Source: Vermamoeba vermiformis (Eukaryota; Tubulinea; Echinamoebida). From it: a stretch of DNA of 64,000 nucleotides. Where the stretch lies: assembly GCA_045837725.1 (NCBI GenBank), contig JBEWZL010000011.1:496001-560000 (forward strand), written 5' to 3'. The notes under the pieces were generated by a model. It ran no database searches, was not told where the DNA came from, and saw only the letters and a program-made list of their open reading frames with translations. This document shows positions 31,775 through 42,783 of the stretch, piece after piece. A program made the position numbers and the translations under genes. Position 1 is the stretch's first letter. Every line of letters begins with the position of its first letter.

Positions 31775-32845
31775 TTACACGGTTCCATTCAGCAATCCTC
31801 GCACGAGTTCTTTAGCGACTTTACTCGTGAAATAATTGTTGAGCGGATGCAAGTCATCAACGACAATGTATTTAGCGACTTGATGTGCCGCGCGCTGTGC
31901 GTTGAGTCTTTGCACTAATTCTTCGCTGGTACTGATCGGCACAACGGTGTCTTTGGTGCCGTGAACGATCGTGATCGGGATCTGCGAATCTAATTCTCGT
32001 ATCTCTTGTTCATACTTCTTAATGAAATTTCGCAACGTAATACTAAAAATAGTAATATTTAGCACGTGATTTTGAATCCCTCAATGAAAGGCCAGATTTT
32101 AAGGAAATTTTTTACCTGCATAATTTGCCTTGAGCCGGTGCTAGTAACAATGTCGGTCCGCGCCATAATTTCCTTAAAAGGCAATGTACAGCTATCGCAC
32201 CACCGAACGACGAGCCTAAATAAAACAACAAAATAATGTTAGGACAAACCGCAGATCCGATCCAAAACTTTGAAATTTCAAACCGTTACGCGAAGTTGAT
32301 TACCAACGTATGTTTGTAATTAAATTACCAAAAAAGGAAAGTGAAGATGAATTACGTACCGACAATTAGATCCGGATGAAATTCTTCAATGGCTTGAGCT
32401 TGCAATTGACAGCACTGATTAATCAATCTGTCGAATATGTAGCGCAGCAGTGTTAAAATTCCAGCAAAGCTTGTGAGGACACTTGCCAAAAATAGTAAAA
32501 CTGTCTTTGCGGTTGTATTTTGGATCATATTTACAAAAGTCCCTCTAAATATTATAATAATTATTTTAAAATTATCAATAAATACCAAGAAATATAATAT
32601 ACTTACAGTACTAATATTGCAGCTATTATTGATAAAGCAAGCAAGATCCAAACGGGATAACTGTGAGATCTTAATTTAATATGCCCGCTGATTAACCTCG
32701 ACATGTTAGGCATAGTCACTGTATAATGTTTTTCCAATACTCTGAATTTCCGCGAAGTATTCACCCCGCCTTCAAGGCCGTGCATAAAGAGGATGCGAAT
32801 CCGTTTGTCGTTATTATTTGAATTTGGTTCTGCTACACTAGACAT
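31775..32845 (-). CDS. membrane-anchored alpha/beta hydrolase
   Basis: About five exons encode about 270 residues. The N-terminal strand-loop IRILFMHGLEGGVNTSRKF carries the HG oxyanion motif. Two hydrophobic segments follow (YPVWILLALSIIAAILV; VLLFLASVLTSFAGILTLL), unusual inside a hydrolase fold and likely a membrane hairpin. The nucleophile elbow is split by an intron: PDLIVG joins SSFGGAIAVHC, giving GSSFGG (GxSxG). The Asp region is ITIVHGTKDTVVPIS, and the His is DLHPLNNY near the end. The triad is therefore complete. Substrate unknown, possibly a lipid ester or a depalmitoylase-like role. Start ATG 32845. Convergent with the Ras-like gene, with 69 bases between the stops. Confidence 0.8.
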
Positions 32846-33158
32846 GACCTATATATTGTCTGTATTATATTAAACATTAAATCAACGAAGTAAAGCGATA
32901 ATAATTATCAACGGAAAGGAAGTCAAAGACTTGAGAATTAATTAATTTCTTGAGCAATGCGTTGAATAACATTGATCAATGTATATATATATAAATATCG
33001 GTATTATTAATATTACGTGCATAATGGTGCTTACATTCACTATGTTTCGTGTTTTAACAGTGAATCTGAAGAATAAAAGAAAGAGCAAAAATTATTCTGT
33101 TTGTTCATTCAGTCACAACCAGTTGACTGCAAGACCGATATATATATTCAATATTAAT
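32846..33158. other. intergenic, shared upstream region of divergent genes
   Basis: AT-rich with a (TA)n stretch near 32983; carries the 5' regions of the hydrolase (minus) and CWC2 (plus). No gene seen. Confidence 0.5.
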
Positions 33159-35122
33159 ATGGCTGACGAACAACCTAAGCAAGAAAGGCGAGGCGTAAAG
33201 CGCGCCAGAAAACAGGCAGATGAGATCGAAACACCGATCGAGGTCTTGAACGGTGGCATGTATAATATTTGGTATAATAAAGTCGTAGGAGATTATACGA
33301 CGTGGAGAGAACGAAGAGATCAAAAGTAAGTATCCACAAAGCAGATTTCAAAAATAATGAAAATTTATTAATTTTGAAATCATCACCAAAAAATCATTTA
33401 CGCATTTAGATACTACTTCAGTTATTTATATGCACTAAACTAGCATTTTTATAATTTTATCTAATTTTTAGAAATGATTTAACGTTTCTTCGGTAAATCT
33501 ACTTTGCTAATCCGTTTCTTCGTTCAGGATTGCTGCTTCAAAATACAGATGCGTGCCTTCGAGAGACAGTGGTGAGACTAAGGCTCGCAAAGATTCATAT
33601 GTCTGTTTATACTTCGCTAGAGGAAAATGCGTTTTGGTAAGCAGCTCCATCTCCTTTAAAACCAAATTTCAGCTTTAATTTCACCTTAATTATTTATTAT
33701 TACGCAAATGATTTATTTTCTTCACCTGCGATTCTTACTAGTAATACTTAAGGCCAACCAAAAAATAATTTTTAGATGCGATCCAGATCGCGTCTTACAA
33801 TCATTCAATTTTGAATCAAAATATTAATTCTATATCATCTATCATTATACCATTGGACTATAATCAATATTAACGTTAAATATAAAATGTAAGATTAGTA
33901 CTAATCATTGCACTAATTCTAGGGCGGAGATTGCACATTTTTCCACCGATTGCCCAATGAAGACGATGAAAAGCGCATAGGACTGGCCTATGACATATTT
34001 GGACGTGAACGACATCGCACTGATCGTGATGACATGGGCGGTGTGGGCAGTTTTGAACGAAACTCGAGGAGTAAGTACCAATCTCAACTTGCGACATTAA
34101 TTTTATCAATTTTATTATTGTTCCGCTCGTTCATGAAATAATAATTTATTTTTTTAGCGCTGTACATTGGAGGCCTGAGAATTACAAGCGGATCTAACAC
34201 GGAAGATGTTGTCAGAAAACATTTTGGAGAGTTTGGAACTATTGAATTTAGTAAGTAATGCATAGTTATTATAGTCCTAATATTATATTTGATATCGTGC
34301 ATTATATATTTTCGGATCTCGTCGTGAAAAAATTGTTCGACGGTGGATCCGCGACAAAAAATCAACGTTTGTAGATAATCAATACTAACGCTATGTATAG
34401 TCCGTATAGTGCCCTCCAAGTCCATCGGCTTCGTGACCTATTCACTGCGCGTGAGTGCTGAGTTCGCGAAAGAAGCGATGGCAGATCAGACCTTGGACAG
34501 CAGTGAAGTGATCAACGTGCGTTGGGCCAATGAAGATCCCAATCCAGCAGCCAAAGCAGGCCGCGAACAAGAATTACTTGATAAGGCAATGGCAGCTTTG
34601 AGCACGAGATTTCCCGATTATTACAAATATTTCTTGGAACTCAACGCCAACGGTCAATATCCCAACACGGAACAACAGTACGCTGCAGCGGAAGATTTAT
34701 TACAAAAAGCGGAACAAGCACAACAATCAATGTATAATCAACAGGCAGCATATGATCCTAATGCCTATTATCAGTACTACTATAATTTGGGCTACGTGTG
34801 GGATCCGACCACCAACAGTTGGACGACACACGATGGCACTCCTGTGGCTGCATTGCCCAATGAAAATAACGAACAAAGTGATGAGAATAATGATGGAGAG
34901 AATAAGGAAGATAATAATAAGGACGAGGATAGTGACGGAAAAGTTAGCGGATCCGGATTTTTGTCGCAATATTACAGCGAGAATTATGGAGACGAGGATA
35001 ATGCAGATAATAATAAGGATAATAAGGACAGTTCTAAGACTAAAACTAAAGCAGATCCAGCTGATCAGCCGTTGTACCCCGTGACTGCAGATCCAGCGGC
35101 CATGAACAAGCCTTTGTATTGA
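33159..35122 (+). CDS. CWC2: pre-mRNA splicing factor CWC2 (RBM22-related), torus/CCCH zinc finger + RRM
   Basis: Starts MADEQPKQERRGVKRARKQA. Exons splice to the torus motif (GGMYNIWYNKVVGDYTTWRE), then SRDSGETKARKDSYVCLYFA and a split CCCH zinc finger (CLYFARGKC-VL-GGDCTFFH, HRLP). The RRM follows: RNP2 LYIGGL, RNP1-like KSIGFVTYS, ending VINVRWANEDPNP. The Gln/Tyr-rich C-terminus (AYDPNAYYQYYYNLGYVWD) and an Asp/Asn/Lys-rich tail complete it. CWC2 contacts U6 snRNA and the intron in the catalytic spliceosome; a strict version suits a genome with this many introns. About five exons, about 430 residues. The long C-terminal low-complexity tail exceeds yeast CWC2. Confidence 0.93.
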
Positions 35123-35179
35123 TCGTAACAATGTAATATTAACACGATCATATTGTTTTATGTACCATTTCAAAAAAAA

Positions 35180-35185
35180 AATAAA
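35180..35185 (+). terminator. AATAAA polyadenylation signal candidate for CWC2
   Basis: AATAAA after an A-run, 58 bases downstream of the stop at 35120-35122. Confidence 0.4.
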
Positions 35186-35208
35186 AGTTTTAAACGGAAC
35201 ACCCGGGT

Positions 35209-35220
35209 TGACACGTGTCA
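35209..35220. repeat. TGACACGTGTCA palindrome between CWC2 and the Ig-like gene
   Basis: A perfect copy 144 bases upstream of the start at 35364 and 87 bases after the CWC2 stop. Confidence 0.8.
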
Positions 35221-35363
35221 TTTTTGGACTATTTTTTGTTGTCGAACTTGTGTTATCGTATTCCAAAGAAAAGTCGATCAGAACACAACACCGTTCTGAA
35301 TCAACTTTAATTACTAATCATATTGCATAACAAATAATTAGCACTGTTAGTTTAGCCGAAACA

Positions 35364-36043
35364 ATGCGCAAAGCTACATCCACAATTCTATTTATTTTCA
35401 TTTTTTCGTATTATAGCGCAGCTTGTAAGTGATAAATATTCTATTAATAAATACAATGGACCAATTTTTGCAATTAATTAATTTATTGCCGATTTTTGTC
35501 GCCGATCCCGATCTAATTTATTTCTTTTTAGTGACAGAAGAAGCACCGAGCATTGTAGACTTTCCAGATACAATACGCGTACATTATTATGAAGAGATTG
35601 TACTTAATGCCACATTTTCAAACGGAGCTGAACCTCTGCTGGTCACTTGGGAATTAGACGGCAAATCCGTTCCAGAATTTTATAATTCGACGACGTTTAC
35701 ACGCCGAGCTACAGCCGATATCGACGAGTCTACTATTAAAATGCACGCGATAGTCAGCGTTAACGTCGTTCAATCATTGACATTAGAAGCTTCAACGACG
35801 ATCCACATCTACACTCCTCGCTGGCTCATCGCGAGCATAGTGATAGGCTCAGCATTGCTCATAGCAGTCGTGTTGTTCATATTGTACCGTAAAGGCATTT
35901 GTCACATGCCTGCTTGGCTTGGCGGTCAAACAAAGTCAAACAAGACGCAGTATTCGTTCTCTGAAGGCGGTCAAACCTTTGATTTCGGCAACGGCGCGTC
36001 GAATACTGTTGGAATTACATTAGATGATGATGAAAGCTTGTAA
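35364..36043 (+). CDS. type I membrane protein with one Ig-like ectodomain
   Basis: Two exons: a signal peptide exon (MRKATSTILFIFIFSYYSAA), an intron from GTAAGT to TTTTTAG (about 35425-35531), then the rest. The ectodomain of about 100 residues is an Ig-like or cadherin-like beta sandwich (DTIRVHYYEEIVLNATFSNG, LLVTWELDGKSVPEF) without an obvious disulfide. A strong membrane helix (WLIASIVIGSALLIAVVLFI) follows, then a cytoplasmic tail of about 60 residues with KTQYSFSEGG and an acidic end DDDESL. The layout resembles Dictyostelium-type small adhesion or TgrB-like proteins in general shape only. Function unknown. The tyrosine motifs could be sorting signals. Confidence 0.75.
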
Positions 36044-36148
36044 ATAAATATGAGACTAACATAATTGAAGCAACGTTTATTGTTTTAAGCTTCGAATCCA
36101 AAGCGGAAAGAGAAAAGATCTACTCAATTTCGCGGATTACTCTTCTTT

Positions 36149-36742
36149 CTATTTGTTCGTAGAATAACCTGCTACGAAGCACTGTGGAGCCGCTTTAATG
36201 ATATATCTGCGTACCAGATTGCCGGAAATTAGATCGTCTTTGGTTTTTCCCTTGATCCAGGCTCGCAGTTGCTCTTGCGTTGGTGTATCTTTCTGGGGCA
36301 ACCAGCCGTAGCAATAGCGTAATATGTCGCGTTCAGAACGGCGAACCTCGTCAGGCAAGGCATGGTAACAGTTCCAAATTAATTCGGGCGAGCCGTAGTC
36401 CAAAGAAAAAGAAGCCGGATCTTCTGAGCTTGATGCTTCGCTCTGATAATCGATATTGCCGTATTTAAAATAATAGCAGTCCTCTGGAAGGATTGTGCAG
36501 AGTTTTAAAAATTCTTCTGAATCTGAATCTTCTTCTTCGGGAGGCAACAAATGCTTATTCTTTTTTTCCCACGCGTGACGATCACAATTAATAGCTATTC
36601 TATAGTTTTGATATTTATACAGCAACTCTTCAGCGTGCTCCTCAGTGTAGTTTTCGCAAGCATCGAGGAACCGCCCTCGCTCAATCATGTAACGAATCTC
36701 GTCGGAGGATGGCTCGTATTTGGGAATATTGTTCGCGCTCAT
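36149..36742 (-). CDS. hypothetical acidic protein, 197 residues
   Basis: Intronless from ATG 36742 (MSANNIPKYEPSSDEIRYMI) to TAG 36149. A longer in-frame extension upstream begins only at a TTG and I do not use it. The protein is acidic and aromatic: GRFLDACENYTEEHAEELL near the N-terminus, a Glu/Asp/Ser stretch (EEEDSDSEEF), and a C-terminal part with ELIWNCYHALPDE and LRYCYGWLPQKDTP. No signal, membrane segment or known motif. Its 3' end lies 106 bases from the convergent Ig-like gene. Confidence 0.6.
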   Translation of the reverse strand: MSANNIPKYEPSSDEIRYMIERGRFLDACENYTEEHAEELLYKYQNYRIAINCDRHAWEKKNKHLLPPEEEDSDSEEFLKLCTILPEDCYYFKYGNIDYQSEASSSEDPASFSLDYGSPELIWNCYHALPDEVRRSERDILRYCYGWLPQKDTPTQEQLRAWIKGKTKDDLISGNLVRRYIIKAAPQCFVAGYSTNK

Positions 36743-36907
36743 TGCTTTCTCTTGCGATTGATTGGTGAAAATTGAAGCAAGGAAACAAACTTTTCTGCCA
36801 AATCTGCAAATTGATTTGCAGACATCGAACAGATTGGTATACGCATTGGCTTCCAAATAGCGAAATTTTGTTTTTCCGCTGTCTAAATTGTTTAAAATAA
36901 GGTCTAG

Positions 36908-36970
36908 AATGTGAAGAGTTGATCAAGCTGGATGTCGGAGGAAAAATCTTCAAGATTGGACGACAAGTCA
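36908..36970 (+). pseudogene. inverted fragment of a KCTD-type BTB domain
   Basis: On the plus strand, opposite to the BTB genes that follow, a short stretch reads ELIKLDVGGKIFKIGRQVTF. This matches the start of the BTB/T1 domain (IKLNVGGKIFMTSKATL) of the two minus-strand genes at 37-39 kb. It then degenerates. It looks like an inverted, truncated third copy in the 36743-37097 gap. Confidence 0.55.
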
Positions 36971-37097
36971 CTTTCTCAACTGTCAGATTTTGTGGCAGTA
37001 ATATTTACACCGCTTATCTAACACACGTACTTGTTCGAAAATTATTATGTTGCATGATGACAGACAAAAAGTTCAGATCAACTTAAATTTACCGAAT

Positions 37098-38172
37098 TCA
37101 TTTCAGAGCAGTAATAGTCGCAGCGCTACTGTACAAGTCCGCACAAAATGAGAACGGTGCTTGCAGACTGGCGGGAAGTGGTTCAGTGAACCGATTCGTG
37201 CCGACAACCCACGTGACAGTTCTGTTGTCGCAGTCGAGTTCCACAGTGACTTCGCCATGAGTGTAGGTAACTAATGTTTTCAACACCTTGCCAGCGACGT
37301 AGAGATGGCCGGGTACATTGTGCAACATCATTGACTGGGCCTGCGTGTACGCGCCATTTGCAGCGTGGTTGATATTTGCACCCGTGACACCGAACATGAT
37401 GTGCGTGCCCGTCTGCCACGTGAAAGTGCACGAATGGACTCCCTTTGTCAGAGAGGCAATAAGGGCGGCTTGCCACACAGCTATAGATAGACTAGCAGTC
37501 GCGCCGTTGATTACAACGTTGGGTCCTTTGCGGATCAGATCGAACTCCATGACGAGACGATTGGCCAAGTAATCGACCAGTGCCGTCATAGAATAGTATT
37601 CTGCTTCGCGTAATATCTCTTTTCTAGGGGATGGTACAATGGTATTTAGTATTGCTCTACTTGCTGGTTCAGTACTTACTTTTCAACGTCGTCTTTGTGC
37701 ATCTCGAACTCGCCGTCACGCAAAAAGTTGAGAATCTTTCCAAAATGCTTCGGATCGCGGTCAATAAAATATGCGCCATCTTCTCCTTTCTAAAATAATT
37801 AGAAACAAACTTGGTGCAACGAAAGTCAATTCTTTTTAAAGAATTGAATTATTTAATATTCTAAATTTAATTATTATTTACCTCGAGTGCGTGGCGTCCA
37901 GAAAACATAGCTGAGAGCATACTTTCTTCTTTTAATAACGTTGCTTTGCTCGTCATAAATATTTTTCCTCCAACATTGAGTTTGATCGGGTCTTTGAAGG
38001 TTAAAACCATCTTATGAGCTGCATCAAACGTAGCCTTCTCCTGTGCTAATTTTTTCTCTTCGTCGGCAATCTTGACATACCGTTCATTGAGCATGTCCTT
38101 GAGTTTCGAGATTTGGGCTTGGATGTCGTCAAGAGTGACCGTTACTGGCGATGCAGCACCGTCATTTTCCAT
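37098..38172 (-). CDS. BTB (KCTD/T1-type) + SPRY-like protein, complete copy
   Basis: Three exons from ATG 38172 encode about 320 residues. A coiled-coil-like N-terminus (DDIQAQISKLKDMLNERYVK) leads to a T1/KCTD BTB domain: IKLNVGGKIFMTSKATLLKE, SMLSAMFSGRHALE, joined across the intron to KGEDGAYFIDRDPKHFGKIL and NFLRDGEFEMHKDDVEK. The third exon adds KEILREAEYYSMTALVDYLA and a SPRY/B30.2-like domain (HIMFGVTG, EVTVELDCDNRTVTWVVG, APFSFCADLYSSAATI). KCTD-type BTB proteins often act as CUL3 adaptors, the SPRY part then binding the target; this role is inference. Spacing DRDP-HF is fully typical of the family. Confidence 0.85.
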
Positions 38173-38274
38173 TTTATAATTATATTGTAGTTTATGTCGT
38201 CCAAATTGTATGAGAGACAAAGGTTTTGGTTTGAAAAAGTTGTTGACATCCGATCTTGACAGGTCACGGAAATT

Positions 38275-39141
38275 TCAAGTAAGATCGAAAATTGTGGCAG
38301 AACTGTCCCACAAATCCACGCAGAACGAGAATGGAGGCTGTAACTGCTCGGGGATGCTTTCTGAGAGGACGGTCGCGTGTGTGATGTTCCACTCCACCGT
38401 TCTCTTCTCGCAGTTCAAGATGACAGTAATAACTTTGCCAATTTGCTTTTGTAACCTTTTGACGCATTTTCCAGCAATGTGCACCGCGCCAGTCTGCGAC
38501 AACATCATCGATTGTTCTTGCACATACGCGCCTTTCTTATTTGCAGGATTGATCTTTGCACCACTGATGCCAACGACCCATATTATATTATTATTATGCG
38601 CGAATTAATTACGTACTTATCCCTTTTGTGGCCAACTACGCATTCTCCATCCCGTAAAAAGTTAAGTATTTTTCGAAAGTGTTTCGGATCGCGATCAATA
38701 AAATACGCCCCATCGTTTCCTTTCTATTTAAAATAATTAGACGATTAAAGCGGAATACGATAAAATAAAAATTTCTTTCAGCGTTAGTTGCTTATCGGCC
38801 TAGTAATACAAACACAAAACAAATAAAAGTTCAAATTACAATTATAATTTTAATATTACCTTCAGCGCATGGCGCCCTGAAAACATCGCAGAGAACATGC
38901 TTTCTTCTTTTACTAAAGTTGATCTACTGGTCATAAAGATTTTTCCTCCGATATTGAGCTTGATCTGATCTTCAATGGCGTTAATATTCGCTTTATCGTG
39001 CTCTAAGCTAGTTTCTGATTTTTTAAATGTATCTAATATGCTTAATTTTTCGATTAGCATTTCTTTCAGCTCGGTTATTTGATGCTGGATGTCCGAAAGG
39101 CTAATGAGTGGACTTAGCGTCACATCTGCACGACTAGCCAT
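38275..39141 (-). pseudogene. BTB + SPRY-like paralogue lacking its middle
   Basis: Exons 1 and 2 parallel the neighbouring gene: MASRADVTLSPLISLSDIQH, IKLNIGGKIFMTSRSTLVKE, then KGNDGAYFIDRDPKHFRKIL and NFLRDGECVVGHKRDK. The third exon is cut: the end of the BTB domain and the first half of the SPRY-like domain (about 90 residues) are missing, and only VVGISGAKINPANKKGAYVQ to CVDLWDSSATIFDL remains. A GTACGT donor is present near 38616 but I see no good acceptor that keeps frame before the retained part. Most likely a tandem copy broken by an internal deletion, or an alternative short BTB protein. Confidence 0.65.
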
Positions 39142-39342
39142 TATTTTCGTAGAGTGAAAGAGATGCTGCTCAGTGTTGCTTAGATCGAAAATTGAACTGT
39201 TTCTGAGTGTTTTTTTGCTCGATCGAGCAACACACTGTTTTTTTTGTCGACGAAAATTCAGCTCAATTACTTTTTAATTAATTAACAGCTGCACCATTAC
39301 TTTATATACAATGAAGTTCTTTATTGTCTTAAAGATCATCGC

Positions 39343-40445
39343 TTAACCATAAATAGCGTCTAGCTCACTAAAATTTCCTTCCTTCAAGAGCCAGACTGGC
39401 TCTACCAATGTAATTCCAACGCCAAAATCCTCGTCAACCTTCAAGTAGAGTGAATACATTCCATATGGAATCCAATAATATATTTCTTCGGCATCGAAAT
39501 TCAAAATAAAGTCTCTAAATTCTTCTTGGCGATCCGGATGCAGACAGTCGAGGATAGCACTGCCAATGAGATCGTCCACAAACTTCAAAAATGCATCGTC
39601 ATAGTCTTTTGGTGCTATTTTGGGAAGAATGCGCTTCGGATCTGCCAAACAGAAGTGATGAACGGTCGGAAAAATTTCGATCTTCAAAAAATAGTCTTCT
39701 GTTGTCGAGTAAGATTCAAATTTTCGTGCTTTAACAAATGCGTTGTCCATGATAGCAGGGTTTTTAATATTATCGCGCCATAACTTGCAAACCGAACGAG
39801 AATTCAAGGCCAAACCAGGAGAGATGTGTTCCAAAACTTTGCATTGAAGTTCAATCGGCAGATCTGGGAGGAAAAATTGGCATTGTATGTCTGGAGCACG
39901 ATATTTTGAATTAAATTCATCCTTCGTAAGCTGTTTAAAGTCAGCATATAACTGATGGAATTCTGGATTCGGCGTTTTGATCGTTAGTTCTCTCTATAGC
40001 ACAAAAAACACTATTAATTAAGTATATCAGTGGATAAAATTGATATTGGCATTACATTTTGTCTGTTCATGAGTAGTACAGCAGTACTGTCAAGGTCGTT
40101 AAATTGGACTGCGTACTGAAGAGCTCGCTATCATAAAATAATTAATATTATTACTTAATATTATATTTTTGGCATGCTTACCTCGTTCGCTTGATTTTTA
40201 GCAAATAAATTAGGATTTAATTTAATTATTTGGTTAAAAATCTTTGGATCTCCTCGAATGTACGCAAGTCTAAGAGGGTTGTTGAAAATATCCGTGTTTA
40301 TATTTTCTTCAAAGAATAAATTCAAGTCGTAGCTAAAATAAGAATAAAAGGTCTCGATATCTGGCGCAGATCCTTCTTTAATGAGCTCTAAGAAGTAATT
40401 CGTAATATTCGCGCGTGTATTTTTATTGACGCTCTTCTTTTTCAT
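39343..40445 (-). CDS. F-box protein with ankyrin-like N-terminus
   Basis: Three exons from ATG 40445. Exon 1 contains helical, ankyrin-like stretches (NNPLRLAYIRGDPKIFNQII), continued in exon 2 (RALQYAVQFNDLDSTAVLLM), where A-L-x-x-A-x-x-x-x-x-L spacing fits an ankyrin repeat. Exon 3 holds an F-box: LPDLPIELQCKVLEHISPGL ... LNSRSVCKLWRDNI. The C-terminal 130 residues (YYWIPYGMYSLYLKVDEDF) are not recognised. Predicted substrate receptor of an SCF ligase. The in-frame TTG upstream of ATG 40445 is not used as a start. About 330 residues. Confidence 0.65.
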
Positions 40446-40545
40446 TGTTGCAAGAGTCAAAACGGCCGCTAAAACTAATTCTGTTCATTTTTGTCCGATC
40501 TGTTGTTCTTCCGTAAGCGTGTTTCGGAACGGAATTTACTAGCTT

Positions 40546-41222
40546 CTAAGAGGTCATATACTCTACAATAATATAGGTCGTGTCAGTTTGTTGCGCCATA
40601 GCTATCTTTGTGTTTCCATCGTTCGACAAAACTAGATCTTGCATTGGTTTGCCTTTGAATTTTGTTAGATTGTGTTCGCAGTGATTAAATGCATCGTCAA
40701 AGAATTGGGTCCAACTATTATAAGCTGATTCTGCATTAGGTTCGACTTGCATGCAGTTTCTGTACATCCAAACAGCCAATCCGTTACTGCTGCGCTTTGC
40801 GATCAGCCAAGAATGACTGCTTCAGCTAAATTCTTCGGTAAATTTAATTGTTTTACATAAATATCAGTGTCCCCGCTCCAGTTCCAGCCCCTCTTGTGCG
40901 CACCACTAACATTTTCGTAAAAGATCTGCTCTAGTGACTTTCCGTACGGATATTTCTCTTGCGCTTCAATTGAGACATCCTTCAATATAATACTTTGGTA
41001 GTTATCGCTTATCTCTACGGTGCAGCCGAGTTTTATTAGCTGGATCCAGATTTGGTTCCAAAAATCCGGTAAATTAAGAGCCAATATATTTTCTTCAATT
41101 TCCTCCGCATTAATTACGTTTTGCTCGAATACTGCACCTTCAAATTCGTCTTCATCGGCTGCCTTTTCAATTACTGGCTTGTCACCAAAATAATATCTCG
41201 CTTTGTTCTCAATCTTTTCCAT
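40546..41222 (-). pseudogene. hypothetical protein with an apparent frame change
   Basis: ATG 41222 opens MEKIENKARYYFGDKPVIEK, an acidic protein with NLPDFWNQIWIQLIKLGCTV, which stops at TGA near 40803 after LPKNLAEAVILG. Right behind it another frame reads AKRSSNGLAVWMYRNCMQVE to IIVEYMTS. The natural join LAEAVIL-AKRSSNGLAVW implies about eight extra bases (40802-40809). Otherwise a 23-base intron from GTCATT to GCAAAG would also keep frame, but that is very short with a poor donor. So this is either a recent frameshift, an assembly error or a tiny intron. Function unknown. Confidence 0.5.
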
Positions 41223-41478
41223 TTACACCCTCTTGGATTCGTTTGTTGGTATTTATCAGTCTTTATTATTAATCGTGCGAATATTTGACGTAGTAGATTA
41301 TTGGTAGACGATCTGATCAATTAATCTGACCGGTGACGGTTAGTTGGTAGAGGTTGATTCATGCAATCACCAGCTTGTATTATTGTTGTATTGATAACAT
41401 TATAATGGCTCAAAATTACTGCGGCAGGCTGCTCTGTCCATTTCGACAAAATTAACAGAATGTTTGTAGGCAGTTTAT

Positions 41479-42204
41479 TTATTTTTGCTTGTCATTTTGC
41501 ACAGGAGGCCACGGCCAATATATTTCATATTGATACAAAATAAAATACATGACATAGAGGCCTAACGGAATTAGATCACCCCAAATTGATCCACAGGCAC
41601 ATCCAGTGTTGCCTAATCTTCCCCAAAGGCTGTATGAGGCCACGCCTATTCCTAGAAATAATTGGAAGTGACCCCAGAAGCGGCACATCCGGTTGAGGAC
41701 TCGCGTGCGAAATCCAGCCAAGTAAAAATAGACCAGCGCGTGCATGAAGAGATTAGCGACCATAAATACAGCGTGGTGACCACATTGATGGTGTAGAAAA
41801 TGATAGGCGAAGAAAGGAGTCGTGAGATGATGATAACGGAAATGTGGATGGAGTGGGAACATGCGCGGGCCTAGCAGCACTAGTATAATGTCCATATATT
41901 CGTGAAATTTGGAGATATAGTAGCCAAAAAATAGGAAGTCGACCATCGAATTATTAGGGGCGCTTGAGCAAAGTAGTTGCGGATTTACGATCCACTCGTA
42001 GCTAATTGGCAATGCGTAGATGCAGAGCACCATCCATATTAAACTCCATATTGAGTAATATATATTGACTATTTTTGACAGCTTGGGTGCAACCGTCAAA
42101 GAAAGTTGTTTTGCCTCGATCCATCGGTGCACGATGTAAAAAGCCACGTCGATGATTATTAATACATCTAACCGCGCTATGATGCTCTGACTGTACGTTG
42201 TCAT
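41479..42204 (-). CDS. ELO-family fatty acid elongase
   Basis: Intronless, 241 residues, multi-pass. Family blocks: KFHEYMDIILVLLGPR (the K-x-x-E-x-x-D motif), a histidine box HFRYHHLTTPFFAYHFLHHQ at the usual place (ELO enzymes have HxxHH; here H-x-x-x-HH), then NLFMHALVYFYLAGF (the N-x-x-x-H-x-x-M-Y-x-Y region) and FWGHFQLFLGIGVASY. These enzymes condense malonyl-CoA with acyl-CoA in the ER to lengthen very-long-chain fatty acids. The changed spacing of the His box and short length suggest a divergent member. It ends PPVQNDKQK, a lysine-containing C-terminus like ER-retrieval tails. Confidence 0.78.
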   Translation of the reverse strand: MTTYSQSIIARLDVLIIIDVAFYIVHRWIEAKQLSLTVAPKLSKIVNIYYSIWSLIWMVLCIYALPISYEWIVNPQLLCSSAPNNSMVDFLFFGYYISKFHEYMDIILVLLGPRMFPLHPHFRYHHLTTPFFAYHFLHHQCGHHAVFMVANLFMHALVYFYLAGFRTRVLNRMCRFWGHFQLFLGIGVASYSLWGRLGNTGCACGSIWGDLIPLGLYVMYFILYQYEIYWPWPPVQNDKQK

Positions 42205-42783
42205 TGTTGATAGTGCCTAAAAGTATATGACGTTCGTTTTTAAGCTTTCTGTTCGACGTTGACATTTCTCTGAGATATTTTACAGAAAGCAGCTGATTGG
42301 TTGACACGTAGATTTCACTCTACTAATTCATCCATCATTGATAGTACAATTTACAATAACAGCGTCGCCTTTCCGGTTAGGCAGTAGACCCAAAAATCAA
42401 TATAGTTTGAACTGCATCCGGATCTTGATCGTCTTAACGCCACTAGCTACTTCCAGCGTTTTTATCTTATATATATAAGATATCGATCTCATTATCTGAT
42501 TAAATCACCTCATTGCTTATTGGTCACATAATCAAGCCGTGCACTGGAGTGTAACAGCTCGGATCCAAGAGGTGAAGACTACTTTTCATTAAACGCAATG
42601 ATTTATTGATTTTTCGGTTGAGAATAATATATTATACATCGCTATCGCTTACTATACTAGTAAGTGCGTCTTAATCAACGAGACTCGTAGATCTCATTTG
42701 AAATCAAAAATCGTTATTTACATAATAGGATTAGGCTCTCTTTCATCTAGCAATATGATGAGGGGTGTTGGATTGGCCTATTC
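42205..42783. other. intergenic, 579 bases
   Basis: No gene seen. Contains a perfect 18-bp palindrome (ATCTTATATATATAAGAT, 42464-42481), a TATA-like element that could serve the ELO gene upstream region, but unproven. Confidence 0.5.

Noticed and set aside
34727-35266. Minus-strand Ile-rich 179-codon frame
   Set aside because: Antisense of the Asn/Asp/Lys-rich tail of CWC2.
36743-36856. N-terminal extension of the 36149-36742 gene
   Set aside because: Begins at a TTG codon with no ATG in frame.
42464-42481. 18-bp palindrome ATCTTATATATATAAGAT as a transposon end or attachment site
   Set aside because: Single copy, simple TA repeat, no flanking duplication or ORF.
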